A stretch of DNA of 39,176 bases, taken from positions 211,309 through 250,484 of the forward strand of contig JANYES010000018.1 in NCBI GenBank assembly GCA_025362975.1, written 5' to 3'. A program made the position numbers and the translations under genes. The notes beneath the pieces were generated by a model. It made no database searches, was not told the DNA's origin, and was given only the letters and a program-made list of their open reading frames with translations. The stretch is from Alphaproteobacteria bacterium (GTDB lineage: Bacteria > Pseudomonadota > Alphaproteobacteria > Rickettsiales > SXRF01). Positions 13,279 through 21,688 of this stretch are shown piece after piece. The first letter of the stretch is position 1; each line of letters opens with the position of its first letter.

Positions 13279-16227
13279 ATGGCCGCGACCACAATGGCAG
13301 AAGTTAAACCAGCACCCTCAGGCGCGCAATTGACAGCGGGTCTTGTGTTCGTAACGGCGAAAGCGCCGGACGATCAGCAGAAGGTGTTGGCGGCTTTCAA
13401 AAAAATTGTTGAGCAGATGCCGGGCACGACCGCTGCCGAGCGCACGCAACGCAGCAACGCGATTGCACGTATCACGATGGCGCAGGCTGACCCGAAACTG
13501 ATGTTCGATGAAGCGGGCAAGCTGAAAGAAAGCGCGCGTAAAGACCTTCTTCCTATGCTGACGCAGGGGATGGGTACGAGCACGGCGATGATTGAAGGCG
13601 CTGACGGTATTCAGTATCGCGCTTCGGGCGTGGTGGTCGATGGTAAATTCAATGTGCGCCTGATGGTGCCGGTGGCGGATGTGCCGCCGCCAACGCAGAA
13701 GGTGATGGGCGAGGAATTGCCTAGAATTCCAAGCTCGGAAGAAGTCATGAAGGTGCTCGCGTCGGTGCGCGCACCGGCTGCGCCGCTGTCAATTCCTGCT
13801 AAAGCTGCCGAGGCGGCGAAGCCCGCTGACGCGCCGAAACCGCCGGTGAAGCCGCAGGCGCGCGTAATGTCGGCTGATGAGCGCACGAAAGCGATTGATA
13901 AAATCCTGTCGGTGAAAGCCGAGGGCGACGAACAACAAAAGGCGATGATCGCTAAGCTTGCAAAGCTGGCCAACGGTCTGCCGGAAGGCGATAAGAAAAA
14001 GAAGCTGCTGGAAGATTTGAAAGACCCGAAAAAAGTCTTTGACGATAAAGGCCTGATGACCAAGTCAGTGAAGGATCAGTTTGCAGAACAGCTGGGCGAT
14101 ACCGCTGTTGAAGTGACGACGAAAAAAGGCAAGAAAATGGTGGCGTTCGGCCAGACGAAAAAGTCTGACAGCCCGGGCAATCCAAGCACGATTACGTTGA
14201 CGGCGGAAGTGCCGTCCGATGCGCTTTCGAGCGATACGGGCATTGCGCTCGATAAAGTGAAAACGCCGAAGAAATTGGATAGCGGCAAATTGACGGTGCC
14301 GGTGGATATGAGCGGTGCTACGCCGAAAATCGCGGAAGCGGATGTTGAAGCGTTCGACGCGGCGGGCGAAGAGCTTGATGAAGGTAACGGCATTGTCGAA
14401 CCCGGCGCCGATGGCGCGGGCGCTGGCACTGTGACCGGCGGTGGTAATCCCGGCGGGAAAATGGCGTATGGTAAACGCAAAGGCCTTGGCGATAAAGCGA
14501 CGAGCACCGGCAGCCTGATCGGCGCGGGTCTTGGCGGTATCCTTGGATTTATGCTCGGCGGGCCGATTGGCGCGATTATCGGTTTGCTGGTTGGCGCGCT
14601 TGGCGGCATGATGCTCGGTGGGAACAGCCCGTTCGAAGCGCAGGAAAGCCTCACGCTCAGCCCGACTGATACGAAATTCCAGGTGCGTACGCCGGAAGGC
14701 GAAACGCCGGTGATGGAAATCGGCATGCCGCTTGAAGGCAATCGCAAGACCATTATTAAAGGTCAGGCGAATGAAAACGGCAAATTCCTGGTGACGGAAT
14801 CGGTGACGCTGTCAACCGTTCCGGGCCAAGGCATGGAACGTAAGAAATATAATCCGCCGCTGGAGATCGACATCGATCCGAAGGACGGTTCGGTGGATAA
14901 GGAAGCACTGTATCAGGCTGTGACTGGCGCAAAGGCGCCTGACGCCGCTGCGCTGGCGACGCCGCCTGCGGCTGATTCGCCGTCAAGGGCGCGTGGTGCG
15001 AATCCGGATGGTCCGGGTCGCGGTACGGGCGCTGGCGCGGGTGTGGGTGCTGGCGCGGGTGCGGGTGCGGCTCCGAAACCACCGGCAACGGCTGTTGGTA
15101 TTACCAATATTCGCAAAGTAGGCACGGGCTTCGACCAGAGCTTTACCTTCGATGCGCGCATGAGCGATGGCTCAACGAAAAAATACCGCGCGCAAGCCGG
15201 ATATGCTGGCGGCAGCCCGCATGCGGGTGTTGCAATCGGGAGCATTACAGGCGCTGACGGCGTTCCGGTGGTGTTCCCGGGGCAGGGTCTGGTGATTCGT
15301 GGCGATATTTCTTCGCCGCCGCTGTTATATAATGCACTTCAGGGTGCTACGCCGCAGTTGATGCAGGCAGTTAATAAGGCACAGGGCGGTGTAGATGCCC
15401 CGGCTGCCGGCGCACGCACGGAGGCCGTGACGGCGATCAGGCCGCGCGCGACGCTGGGTGCGGCTGCACCGGCGACGGCAGAATCGGTGGAAGTGACGCT
15501 CGATAAGCCGCAGTTGAAAACGACGGCAACGCCTACGACCTATGTTATCAAAGGTGCCGATGGCAGGCCGATGGCGGCTGTGGTGGGCGCAATGCAAAAT
15601 GGGAAATTCGTGGTGAGCGCGTATGGTACGCCGGATCCCGCTAATCTTGATGCGACGCTGGCTCCGCGCGTGATGACTCCGCCGATGAGCTTTGCTGCCA
15701 GCGGCGATCAGGTAAACTTTACACAGGTAATGTCGGAAATCCGCAGCAAGCAGGACCCGGTCCGCGTGACGATGAAAGGCATTTCGAAGAAGGAACCCAG
15801 CAAGCCGGTGACCATGCAGGTTGAAGTGGGCAATGGCGCGGATCGCGAAACGTTGATGGTTTCGGGGACGGTCAAAGGCAACACGGTGGTGTTTGATAAA
15901 ATCGGCGGCAAGGATGATAGCGGTAATCTGCGCTTTGTTCCGTTGCAGGCGGACCAGCAGTTCAGTGTGAGCGTCGCTGCGTTTCAGAACGGGGCTAACG
16001 GCCTGACGGCAAGCGGTTCGGCTGGTTCGCTCGATACGGAATTGACTAACAATGGCAAGTTGCAAACTGCTCTCGTGGGCTTCTCGACTTCGGCGGATGC
16101 GGGAAGGTTTTCGGTGGCTTCGGCGGCCGATGTCGACCCGACGATGGACGATCTGGGCAGCATGCGCAACGGTGTCGAAGGCGTGCGCGGCGCGGCTGCA
16201 GATACAGGTCGCGGACCAATTATTTAG
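13279..16227 (+). CDS. Large hypothetical protein with glycine zipper and N-terminal repeats (982 aa)
   Basis: No family recognised. There is no signal peptide. Residues ~31-115 and ~216-295 are diverged copies of one module: DDQQKVL / DEQQKAM, then PKLMFDEAGKLKESARKD / PKKVFDDKGLMTKSVKDQ. They are joined by a Pro/Ala-rich linker. Residues ~410-450 are a long glycine zipper (GAGLGGILGFMLGGPIGAII and following) that could form a membrane hairpin. Residues ~583-600 are a Gly/Ala repeat (GAGAGVGAGAGAGA). The C-terminal ~370 residues are Thr/Val-rich and strand-like, with several FDARMSDGSTKK- and VIKGADGRPM-like turns suggesting repeated beta modules. Codon use (AAA, GAA, GGC/GGT) differs from the G-ending bias of its neighbours, as in highly expressed genes. 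It may be an abundant surface or membrane-associated protein, but this is inference. Confidence 0.75.
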   Translation: MAATTMAEVKPAPSGAQLTAGLVFVTAKAPDDQQKVLAAFKKIVEQMPGTTAAERTQRSNAIARITMAQADPKLMFDEAGKLKESARKDLLPMLTQGMGTSTAMIEGADGIQYRASGVVVDGKFNVRLMVPVADVPPPTQKVMGEELPRIPSSEEVMKVLASVRAPAAPLSIPAKAAEAAKPADAPKPPVKPQARVMSADERTKAIDKILSVKAEGDEQQKAMIAKLAKLANGLPEGDKKKKLLEDLKDPKKVFDDKGLMTKSVKDQFAEQLGDTAVEVTTKKGKKMVAFGQTKKSDSPGNPSTITLTAEVPSDALSSDTGIALDKVKTPKKLDSGKLTVPVDMSGATPKIAEADVEAFDAAGEELDEGNGIVEPGADGAGAGTVTGGGNPGGKMAYGKRKGLGDKATSTGSLIGAGLGGILGFMLGGPIGAIIGLLVGALGGMMLGGNSPFEAQESLTLSPTDTKFQVRTPEGETPVMEIGMPLEGNRKTIIKGQANENGKFLVTESVTLSTVPGQGMERKKYNPPLEIDIDPKDGSVDKEALYQAVTGAKAPDAAALATPPAADSPSRARGANPDGPGRGTGAGAGVGAGAGAGAAPKPPATAVGITNIRKVGTGFDQSFTFDARMSDGSTKKYRAQAGYAGGSPHAGVAIGSITGADGVPVVFPGQGLVIRGDISSPPLLYNALQGATPQLMQAVNKAQGGVDAPAAGARTEAVTAIRPRATLGAAAPATAESVEVTLDKPQLKTTATPTTYVIKGADGRPMAAVVGAMQNGKFVVSAYGTPDPANLDATLAPRVMTPPMSFAASGDQVNFTQVMSEIRSKQDPVRVTMKGISKKEPSKPVTMQVEVGNGADRETLMVSGTVKGNTVVFDKIGGKDDSGNLRFVPLQADQQFSVSVAAFQNGANGLTASGSAGSLDTELTNNGKLQTALVGFSTSADAGRFSVASAADVDPTMDDLGSMRNGVEGVRGAAADTGRGPII

Positions 16228-17563
16228 TAAACAGGCTTTGCTGGTCTAGGCTTTCGGCTGTTGTCATTTCAATTTTATTCATGAAGGTTACGATTGCGCC
16301 GTCGCAGCGGATATCCGTGTGGCTGACGGACTGTTTGAGGGCGATGCCTGTGAGTGTTTTGCAGCGGCTTAGGGCGACGTAGAGTTGTCCGGCGGCAAAG
16401 GCGCCGTGGCCTAAATCGATGATGACACGCTCTAGCGTTTTTCCCTGACTCTTATGAATCGTGATGGCCCATGCGAGTTGCAGGGGGAACTGGGTGTAGG
16501 TGCCCAAGGCTTTTTCCACGATTTTTTCTTCGATCTCGCTGAATTCGTAGCCGATGGTTTTCCATTTTTCGCGCTCGACTTCCATCAGCTCATGGCCGAC
16601 GCGGACTTTGATGATGTCGGAATTCATGGATTCGATGATGCCGATGGTGCCGTTGACCCAGCGGCCGTCGGAGCTGTTTTTCACGAACATAACTTGCGCG
16701 CCGGTTTTTAAATGCAGCTCCTGCGGGGCGGGCAGGCGCGGGCCGTTGATGCCGAAATCGCCTTTGGTTTCGCCCGGGTACGTGCGAGTGGAGTCCGGGA
16801 GCTTTTGCAAGTGGGTGGCGTTGGTGTCTTCGGCGAGTGCGTTGGTGGTGGTGAGCACCAGCGTGCCGGGCGCAGGCACGGCGCGGGGGCGCAGGCGTTC
16901 GTTGAGTTTTTCCAGCAGCTGGTTGTCGCAGTCGCCGGAACGGATGGCGTTGAGGATGGTGATGAATTCCTGATCGTTCTGGCGGTGGATGGTCTGGAAC
17001 TGGATGGTTTTGAAATCGGCCTTTCTGAAGGCGTCGGTGGCGAAGAAAAACGGCGAGGCGTAGAACTGCGCGAAGAAAGTGCGTTCGTCGTTGGTGACGA
17101 TGGGCGGGAGCTGGAAAAGATCGCCGATGGCGCAGATCTGCAAGCCGCCGAAGGGCTCTTCGGATTTGCGGGCGAGGCGCAGGAACTGGTCGATGCCATC
17201 GAAGATGTCGGAGCGCACCATCGAGATTTCGTCGATGATGAGGAGTTGCAATTCTTTGAATAGTTTGCGGCGGTCGTATTTGATGTCTTTTAAATGAATG
17301 AAACCGGGTTTGAAACGGAACAGGGAATGGATGGTCTGGCCCTGTACGTTGAGGGCGGCGATACCGGTCGGGGCGATGACGGCGATTTTCTTTTCGGTGT
17401 GACGGCGGAAATATTGCAAGAAGGTGGATTTGCCGGTTCCGGCGCGGCCCGTGAGGAATATGTTGAACGAGGTATGTTCGAGCAGTTCGAAGGCAAGCGC
17501 CGCCTCGCCTTCAAGGCGGGGTTCTTCAACCTCATCCGTGTCGGTGGAGGCGGCGTTTAGCAT
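16220..17563 (-). CDS. Pif1-like superfamily 1 DNA helicase
   Basis: A 447-residue helicase. Walker A GRAGTGKST is at residues 39-47, APTGIAA (motif Ia) at 64-70, Walker B IIDEISMV at 109-116 and motif III GDLFQLPP near 147. The C-terminal motifs are WAITIHKSQGKTLERV near 375 and YVALSRCKTLTGI near 405, typical of the Pif1/RecD2 group. Pif1 helicases unwind DNA 5'-3' and resolve G-quadruplexes and stalled forks. The length is that of compact bacterial Pif1 proteins without an added C-terminal domain. The start codon overlaps the stop of the DUF1993 gene (TGATG), so the two are translationally coupled. The stop overlaps the convergent 982-residue gene by eight bases. Confidence 0.9.
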   Translation of the reverse strand: MLNAASTDTDEVEEPRLEGEAALAFELLEHTSFNIFLTGRAGTGKSTFLQYFRRHTEKKIAVIAPTGIAALNVQGQTIHSLFRFKPGFIHLKDIKYDRRKLFKELQLLIIDEISMVRSDIFDGIDQFLRLARKSEEPFGGLQICAIGDLFQLPPIVTNDERTFFAQFYASPFFFATDAFRKADFKTIQFQTIHRQNDQEFITILNAIRSGDCDNQLLEKLNERLRPRAVPAPGTLVLTTTNALAEDTNATHLQKLPDSTRTYPGETKGDFGINGPRLPAPQELHLKTGAQVMFVKNSSDGRWVNGTIGIIESMNSDIIKVRVGHELMEVEREKWKTIGYEFSEIEEKIVEKALGTYTQFPLQLAWAITIHKSQGKTLERVIIDLGHGAFAAGQLYVALSRCKTLTGIALKQSVSHTDIRCDGAIVTFMNKIEMTTAESLDQQSLFTK

Positions 17564-18072
17564 CAGGTGAGGCTGCCGAGGAAGTCGCCTTTGCCGATGT
17601 CGAGGCCGTTATGGCGCAAGATGGCGTAGGTGGTGGTGATGTGGAAGAAAACGTTCGGCAGGACGAAGTTGTTGAGGTAGTCGGTGCCGACGAACTTCAG
17701 GTCGTTGCCGCCGACTTTGAAGGCGATGTCGCGGGTTTCGCTGCCTTCGAATTGCTTTTCAGGAATGCCCTGAACGAATTTGATGGTTTTAGCGATGCGT
17801 TCCTGCAACTGCTCGAAGGTGGTTTCGGTGTCCGGGAAACTTGGGATTTCGGCACCGGCGAGGCGGGCTGCGCCGCCCTTGGCGACGTCGCAGGCGATTT
17901 GGATCTGGCGCGAAAGCGGGAACATGTCAGGCGCGAGGCGCGCGTTGATGAGTACGCCGGGTTCTATTTTTTTAGAGGTGGAATAAATTTCGGCTTTTTT
18001 CAAAATGCCCGAGAGGTTGTTCAGGAACCGGACGATCACCGGGACTGAGCTGCTGTAAAGTGCGCGAGGCAT
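17563..18072 (-). CDS. DUF1993 family protein (169 aa)
   Basis: The ATG at 18072 is preferred because AAGGAGA lies seven bases before it; a longer frame to 18129 adds residues without support. The protein begins MPRALYSSSVPVIVRFLNNL and contains LAPDMFPLSRQIQIACDVAKGGAARLAG, the most conserved part of DUF1993, followed by the ETTFEQLQERI and LPNVFFHITTTYAILRHNG segments. These proteins have a DinB-like four-helix bundle (unrelated to the polymerase) and are of unknown function. It is the first gene of a two-gene unit with the Pif1-like helicase (one-base TGATG overlap). Confidence 0.85.
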   Translation of the reverse strand: MPRALYSSSVPVIVRFLNNLSGILKKAEIYSTSKKIEPGVLINARLAPDMFPLSRQIQIACDVAKGGAARLAGAEIPSFPDTETTFEQLQERIAKTIKFVQGIPEKQFEGSETRDIAFKVGGNDLKFVGTDYLNNFVLPNVFFHITTTYAILRHNGLDIGKGDFLGSLT

Positions 18073-18248
18073 AGACTTCTCCTTGGTTGTGAAGCATGCG
18101 GGAACGTAAATTTCCGCGCATGCGCACATGCAATATAGGGACGTTTTTCAACAATACAAAAAATTAATTTTTAGGCTTTAATCGGGCATAGCTGCATGCT
18201 AGGGTGCGTGCCACTAGGGAAAAAGAATTAATAACTGAGAGGCCATCC

Positions 18249-18911
18249 ATGAAAAAATCCTTGCTTGTGTTTACTTTGCTGGCAACGGCGAGCGTGTGCG
18301 TGCCGCTGTATGCGCAAACGACACCTGCCGATGTAACCGCCGCGCCCGCACCTGTTGTGGCTGCGCCTGTTGCGAGCGCACCGGCTCCTGCCATGCCTGA
18401 AGCGGCTGCACCTGCTGTAGCGGCTCCTGCTGCACCGATTGTCAGCCCGGCGACGACGACGGCACCTGCGGGGGCTACGCCACCGGTTCCGGCTTTAGCA
18501 CCTGCTGCTTCGACCCCGGCCCCGGCTGCGACGATGACTCCGGCTGTTGCGGCTCCGTCTGCGGCTGAAACGAAACCGGCGAACACCACTGCTCCGACGG
18601 TTGCGGGCGATATCCCGCACGATAATAATTTCACTGGCAAAAAGGTTGAAGTCGAAGAACCGACACACGCTGCCGATGAGCGCATCGCTAAAGACCTGAA
18701 AGATGGCAAGCCTGTCGTTGTGGCTAAGCACGGTAAAGCTAAAGTGGAGCATGAAAAGAAAGCGGACGCTGAAAAGCCGAAGGCGGAAAAGAAAGCTGTC
18801 GTTAAGCACGCCGCCAAGGGTAAAGGCGACTCGGTTGCGGCCCAGAAAGCCCGCGATTTGCGCTACCACAAAGATCACCCGAACGATCCGAACTGGCAGA
18901 TGGTTAAATAA
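18249..18911 (+). CDS. Exported Pro/Ala-rich protein with basic C-terminus (220 aa)
   Basis: The ATG at 18249 is chosen because MKKSLLVFTLLATASVCVPL is a clear signal peptide, with cleavage likely after PLYA. Residues ~22-125 are an extended Ala/Pro/Thr linker of the kind that spans the periplasm in TonB- or OmpA-like proteins. Residues ~125-220 are rich in Lys, Glu and Ala and end DHPNDPNWQMVK. No catalytic or binding domain was recognised. It may reach across the periplasm and bind an anionic envelope component, but this is speculation. Codon use resembles that of the other exported proteins of this region. A strong terminator follows 22 bases after the stop. Confidence 0.7.
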   Translation: MKKSLLVFTLLATASVCVPLYAQTTPADVTAAPAPVVAAPVASAPAPAMPEAAAPAVAAPAAPIVSPATTTAPAGATPPVPALAPAASTPAPAATMTPAVAAPSAAETKPANTTAPTVAGDIPHDNNFTGKKVEVEEPTHAADERIAKDLKDGKPVVVAKHGKAKVEHEKKADAEKPKAEKKAVVKHAAKGKGDSVAAQKARDLRYHKDHPNDPNWQMVK

Positions 18912-18933
18912 GCGATTGTTTTGCTCAAGAAAT

Positions 18934-18962
18934 GGCCCTGTTCATCGCAGGGCCGTTTTTTT
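18934..18962 (+). terminator. Rho-independent terminator
   Basis: Stem GGCCCTG / CAGGGCC with a seven-base loop, followed by G and seven Ts. It ends the transcript of the exported Pro/Ala-rich protein. Confidence 0.85.
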
Positions 18963-19015
18963 GCCTGTTTGCAGGAAATGGCGGCGAGAGCTGTTTAATG
19001 CAGTAGTAGCAATAG

Positions 19016-19153
19016 ATGCCGACGACGGATATGCGCGCTATTTTCAAGACGGTGCTGTATCAGCACATGCGGGTGAATTCACAAGCGCTGGATACGACGA
19101 TTTTCCCGAATGCGGACGGGGTGCAAATGATACCGGGATTGCTGGCTAGTTAG
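19016..19153 (+). CDS. Possible small protein or gene remnant (45 aa)
   Basis: An ATG frame reading MPTTDMRAIFKTVLYQHMRV... and ending GVQMIPGLLAS. Its amino acid composition looks protein-like, but there is no Shine-Dalgarno sequence, promoter or recognised family. It ends immediately before palindromic repeat B, so it may be the remains of a longer gene. Confidence 0.2.
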   Translation: MPTTDMRAIFKTVLYQHMRVNSQALDTTIFPNADGVQMIPGLLAS

Positions 19154-19157
19154 CACC

Positions 19158-19290
19158 GTCATCCCGCGAAGGCGGGGATCCAGTCCACCTCGCGGTAACG
19201 AGGGTAAAAACTCTTCCCGGCGCAGACGCGCCTTCGCATTGGAGTTGGCTTCGCCGCGATATAGAATCGTCCGCCTTCGCGGGGATGACG
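19158..19290. repeat. Modular palindromic repeat, copy B
   Basis: A 133-base element whose ends (19158-19182 and 19268-19290) are inverted copies built on CGTCATCCC-CGCGAAGGCGG. Its left and central part matches copy A, including a 34-base identical stretch at 19209-19242. Its right 53 bases, from ATTGGA to GATGACG, match copy C (27701-27753) with about six differences. It therefore combines the modules of A and C. It lies just downstream of the periplasmic metal-sensor gene. Confidence 0.85.
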
Positions 19291-19300
19291 AGGAGGAAGA

Positions 19301-19768
19301 TTAGTCTTCCATCGCGATTTTGCGGTGTTTCTTGAGATTATCTACCATTTTGCGGCGGTCTTCCTGCGGGAGTTTGGCGGCGGCGGCGACCATTGCTTCT
19401 TGATAGATGCGCTGGCTTTCGGAGGTGAGTTGACGGATGCGGGTGAAGGATTCGCGGATGGCGGGGTCGTCGACAGTTTCGGCGGAAAGGAGGCCTGCGA
19501 TTTTGCGGCGCTCGGTGCGGATAGTTTTTAAGTTATCGGCGACCGTGTCGAGGTTGGTCTGCATTTCTTCGCGCACGCGGGGGCGGGAATTTTCCGGGAT
19601 GAGTTTCAAGACGGATTCGAGGCGCTGCTCCGCTTGCTGCTCGATGGATTTGTGCGAATTTTTAAGCATGATGGCGGCGAAGAAACACAGGCACGCGACG
19701 TTGGCGCCGAGCGAGAGGACGAAGACCAGCGACAGCAGCCGGTTATTCTGGGCAAGCGAGCGTATCAT
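19301..19768 (-). CDS. Membrane-anchored periplasmic heavy-metal sensor-like protein (Metal_resist)
   Basis: Starts at ATG 19768 (MIRSLAQNNRLL), 155 residues; the longer frame upstream belongs to the overlapping anti-sigma gene. One N-terminal membrane helix (SLVFVLSLGANVACLCFFAAI) is followed by a helical periplasmic domain. That domain has the Metal_resist/ZraP-like pattern: LKLIPENSRPRVREEMQTN, then TIRTERRKIAGLLSAE and MVAAAAKLPQEDRRKMVD. Such proteins buffer or sense metals or unfolded protein in the periplasm. The ATG overlaps the anti-sigma stop (ATGA). Position after an ECF sigma and anti-sigma suggests it modulates that switch. Confidence 0.8.
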   Translation of the reverse strand: MIRSLAQNNRLLSLVFVLSLGANVACLCFFAAIMLKNSHKSIEQQAEQRLESVLKLIPENSRPRVREEMQTNLDTVADNLKTIRTERRKIAGLLSAETVDDPAIRESFTRIRQLTSESQRIYQEAMVAAAAKLPQEDRRKMVDNLKKHRKIAMED

Positions 19769-20163
19769 ATGTTCAACTCCTCGGGTTCGTCGGGGCCGAA
19801 CAACTCTTGCGCGATGTTGTCGGACGAAGTGATGGATGAAAGATCGGAAAGCCCGACCAGCAGGCCAAAAACGGCGCAAGCCGCAATGGTCATGACGGGG
19901 CGGAAGGGGCGGAAAATCCAGACGAAGGACATGTTGCACACCGACGGGATGGCGAGCACGCGCTCGCGTAGCGTAGCGCTCGGACTGATGTCGATGAGGG
20001 TGGAAAGCACGTCGTCGAGGTCTTGCTCCACCTTGGCGGACTGAATGGCTTGCATAGAGCTGCCGAGCAGGTGGCGCGCGTCGGTGCGGACGGCTTCGGG
20101 CCAGCGGTTGATATCGTTCCCGTAGGCGGCGGTGAATTGAATAAAGCGTTCGATGTCCATCAT
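19765..20163 (-). CDS. Single-pass anti-sigma factor (short alphaproteobacterial type)
   Basis: A 132-residue protein. The N-terminal cytoplasmic part (MDIERFIQFTAAYGNDINRWPEAVRTDARHLL) matches a short family found next to ECF sigma genes in alphaproteobacteria, with the AYGxDxxRWPE motif. There is one membrane helix near residues 88-105 (VMTIAACAVFGLLVGL) and a ~25-residue acidic periplasmic tail. The zinc-binding HxxxCxxC motif of classical ZAS anti-sigmas is absent. The start ATG overlaps the sigma stop (ATGA) and the stop overlaps the metal-sensor start, so the three are translationally coupled. The anti-sigma role is inferred from context and family resemblance. Confidence 0.72.
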   Translation of the reverse strand: MMDIERFIQFTAAYGNDINRWPEAVRTDARHLLGSSMQAIQSAKVEQDLDDVLSTLIDISPSATLRERVLAIPSVCNMSFVWIFRPFRPVMTIAACAVFGLLVGLSDLSSITSSDNIAQELFGPDEPEELNI

Positions 20164-20795
20164 GTGCCTAATGCTTCTTTCAAGATTTTGCGGGCGCGGA
20201 AGAGCAGCGATTCAAGGGCGCTTTCGGAGATGGCGAGGGCTTGGGCGGTTTGGGACTGGCTGAGTTCTTCATAGTGGAACATGACCAGTGCGGCGCGTTG
20301 TTTTTCGGGAAGGCCAGCGATGGCGAGGCGCAGCAGGTTGTCCTCGTGGCGCTGGTCGAGTTCTTCTTCGACGGATTGCCGGTCATCGGCGTATTCTTCG
20401 TTCATTTCGACGTGGGGGATTTTACTTCGGCGCGTCGAGTCGATGCAGAGGTTATAGAGCACGCGGTAGAACCATGTGGAAAATAGCGCCTGTGGTTTCC
20501 AGCGGGGGGCTTCGCTCCAGACTTTGAAGAAGGCGTCCTGCGCTACATCCTCGGCGTCGGCGCGGTTGCCGAGCATTTTGTAGGCGAAGCCGACGGCGCG
20601 GCCTAGATGGCGGCTGACCAGCTTTTCGTAGGCCCGCTGGTCGCCGCCACCGATGGCGGCCATGAGTGCATGGTCGTCAGGGGCGGAGGCGTCCGGCAGG
20701 CTGGTGGCAGGTTGCATGGTGTCGCTGATGAATTGGTGCAGCGACGTTAGCAAAGATAGAACCTTACCACCAGTTAAAGCTGAGGCATGGGCCAT
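20160..20795 (-). CDS. ECF-type RNA polymerase sigma factor
   Basis: A sigma-70 family group 4 protein of 211 residues from ATG 20795, or 185 residues from ATG 20717; neither start has a clear ribosome binding site. The family part begins around DDHALMAAIGGGDQRAYEKLV. Region 2 contains MLGNRADAEDVAQDAFFKVW with the core-binding and -10 recognition helices, and TWFYRVLYNLCIDSTRR. Region 4 contains LPEKQRAALVMFHYEELSQS and the helix-turn-helix ISESALESLLFRARKIL. It directs transcription of a stress regulon, most likely including its own operon. It follows an exported Spy-like protein gene by six bases and precedes its anti-sigma. Confidence 0.9.
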   Translation of the reverse strand: MAHASALTGGKVLSLLTSLHQFISDTMQPATSLPDASAPDDHALMAAIGGGDQRAYEKLVSRHLGRAVGFAYKMLGNRADAEDVAQDAFFKVWSEAPRWKPQALFSTWFYRVLYNLCIDSTRRSKIPHVEMNEEYADDRQSVEEELDQRHEDNLLRLAIAGLPEKQRAALVMFHYEELSQSQTAQALAISESALESLLFRARKILKEALGT

Positions 20796-20800
20796 TGGGT

Positions 20801-21112
20801 TTATTTTGCGTCCGAGGATGTGTTGCTGCCCTGGCGGTGTTCGCGGCGTTCTTTCATGCGCTGGCGGATATGGGCTTGTTCTTCGGGAGTGGCGGCGTCG
20901 TAACGCGCTTTCATTTTTGCGCGGCGTTCTTCTTTGAATTTGTGTTTTTCCTCGGGCGACATTTTATCGAACTCTTCTTTCATGGCGGCTTTGTGCTCGG
21001 CGCGTTCGCTTTCGGTCATGTCCTTCCATGATTTATGGGCGTCTTGCGCGTAGGCAAAGGTAGGGGCGGCGAGCATGAGGCTTAAGGCTAATACGGCGGT
21101 TAGTTTTTTCAT
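20801..21112 (-). CDS. Small exported charged protein, Spy/Metal_resist-like (103 aa)
   Basis: Signal peptide MKKLTAVLALSLMLAAPTFA, with cleavage near AYA-QD. The mature part is ~80 residues of highly charged helix (MSPEEKHKFKEERRAKMKAR, then ATPEEQAHIRQRMKERR). It resembles DUF3106/Spy-like periplasmic proteins and the helical metal-responsive family. The start has an AAGGAG ribosome binding site seven bases before it. It is the first gene of the sigma operon and could be its periplasmic sensor or chaperone output. Confidence 0.7.
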   Translation of the reverse strand: MKKLTAVLALSLMLAAPTFAYAQDAHKSWKDMTESERAEHKAAMKEEFDKMSPEEKHKFKEERRAKMKARYDAATPEEQAHIRQRMKERREHRQGSNTSSDAK

Positions 21113-21293
21113 ACGCAGGCTCCTTGGATTTATGGGGTCTCAAATGTTAAACGATTGGCAAGGTAAAATCCTGCGCCGCCAACATTACAAAGAATTCATG
21201 AAGGATTGGCGGATGTGGACCGTAGAATAGGTACAAGCGAATGAAACCCGCTGTAAGAACGAACCAAAACAGTACTTTAGAAAGGACTATGTT

Positions 21294-21665
21294 ATGAATA
21301 TCACTAAAACACTTATACTTGCGACCGCTACCATCATGCTGGCTAATCCGGTGTTCGCCCAGACCCAGATCGATCCCGGCCATCCGCGCGTCAACGAAGT
21401 GGAAAACCGCATCAACAACCAGCAGGAACGCATCGAGCGCGGCGAAGCCAACGGCACGATCACCCCGGCGCAGGGCGCACGCGATGAAAAACGCGTTGAG
21501 CATATCCAGAATCAGGTTGCTAAAGACGAAGCCAAGCACAACGGCCATTTGACCAAAAAGGAACAGCGCCGCCTGAACAAGGAAGAAAACAAAAACAGCA
21601 AAGACATCAGGCAGCAGCATCGTCATGGCAAACATCGCATGAAGAAAGAAGCTGAACATAACTAA
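21294..21665 (+). CDS. Exported helical protein of a GHPRVNEV-type family (123 aa)
   Basis: The signal peptide MNITKTLILATATIMLANPVFAQ is cleaved near VFA-QT. The mature part begins DPGHPRVNEVENRINNQQER, then has two units of the form GTITPAQGARDEKRVEHIQ and GHLTKKEQRRLNKEENKNS, and ends in a His/Lys-rich tail. This two-repeat pattern recurs in small exported proteins of many proteobacteria, but I know of no established function. An EF-hand-like spacing is possible but acidic ligands are poor. AGAAAGGA precedes the ATG. It is transcribed away from the sigma operon and followed by a terminator. Confidence 0.7.
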   Translation: MNITKTLILATATIMLANPVFAQTQIDPGHPRVNEVENRINNQQERIERGEANGTITPAQGARDEKRVEHIQNQVAKDEAKHNGHLTKKEQRRLNKEENKNSKDIRQQHRHGKHRMKKEAEHN

Positions 21666-21688
21666 TCGTTCGTAGGTATCCAAACTTG

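Noticed and set aside
21144-21230. 28-residue frame MLNDWQGKILRRQHYKEFMK...
   Set aside because: Protein-like composition, but no clear ribosome binding site and too short to support.
21147-21683. Hydrophobic 178-residue minus-strand frame
   Set aside because: It is antisense to the exported 123-residue gene, whose signal peptide, ribosome binding site and terminator are convincing; the hydrophobicity arises from reversed Lys/Glu/Gln codons.
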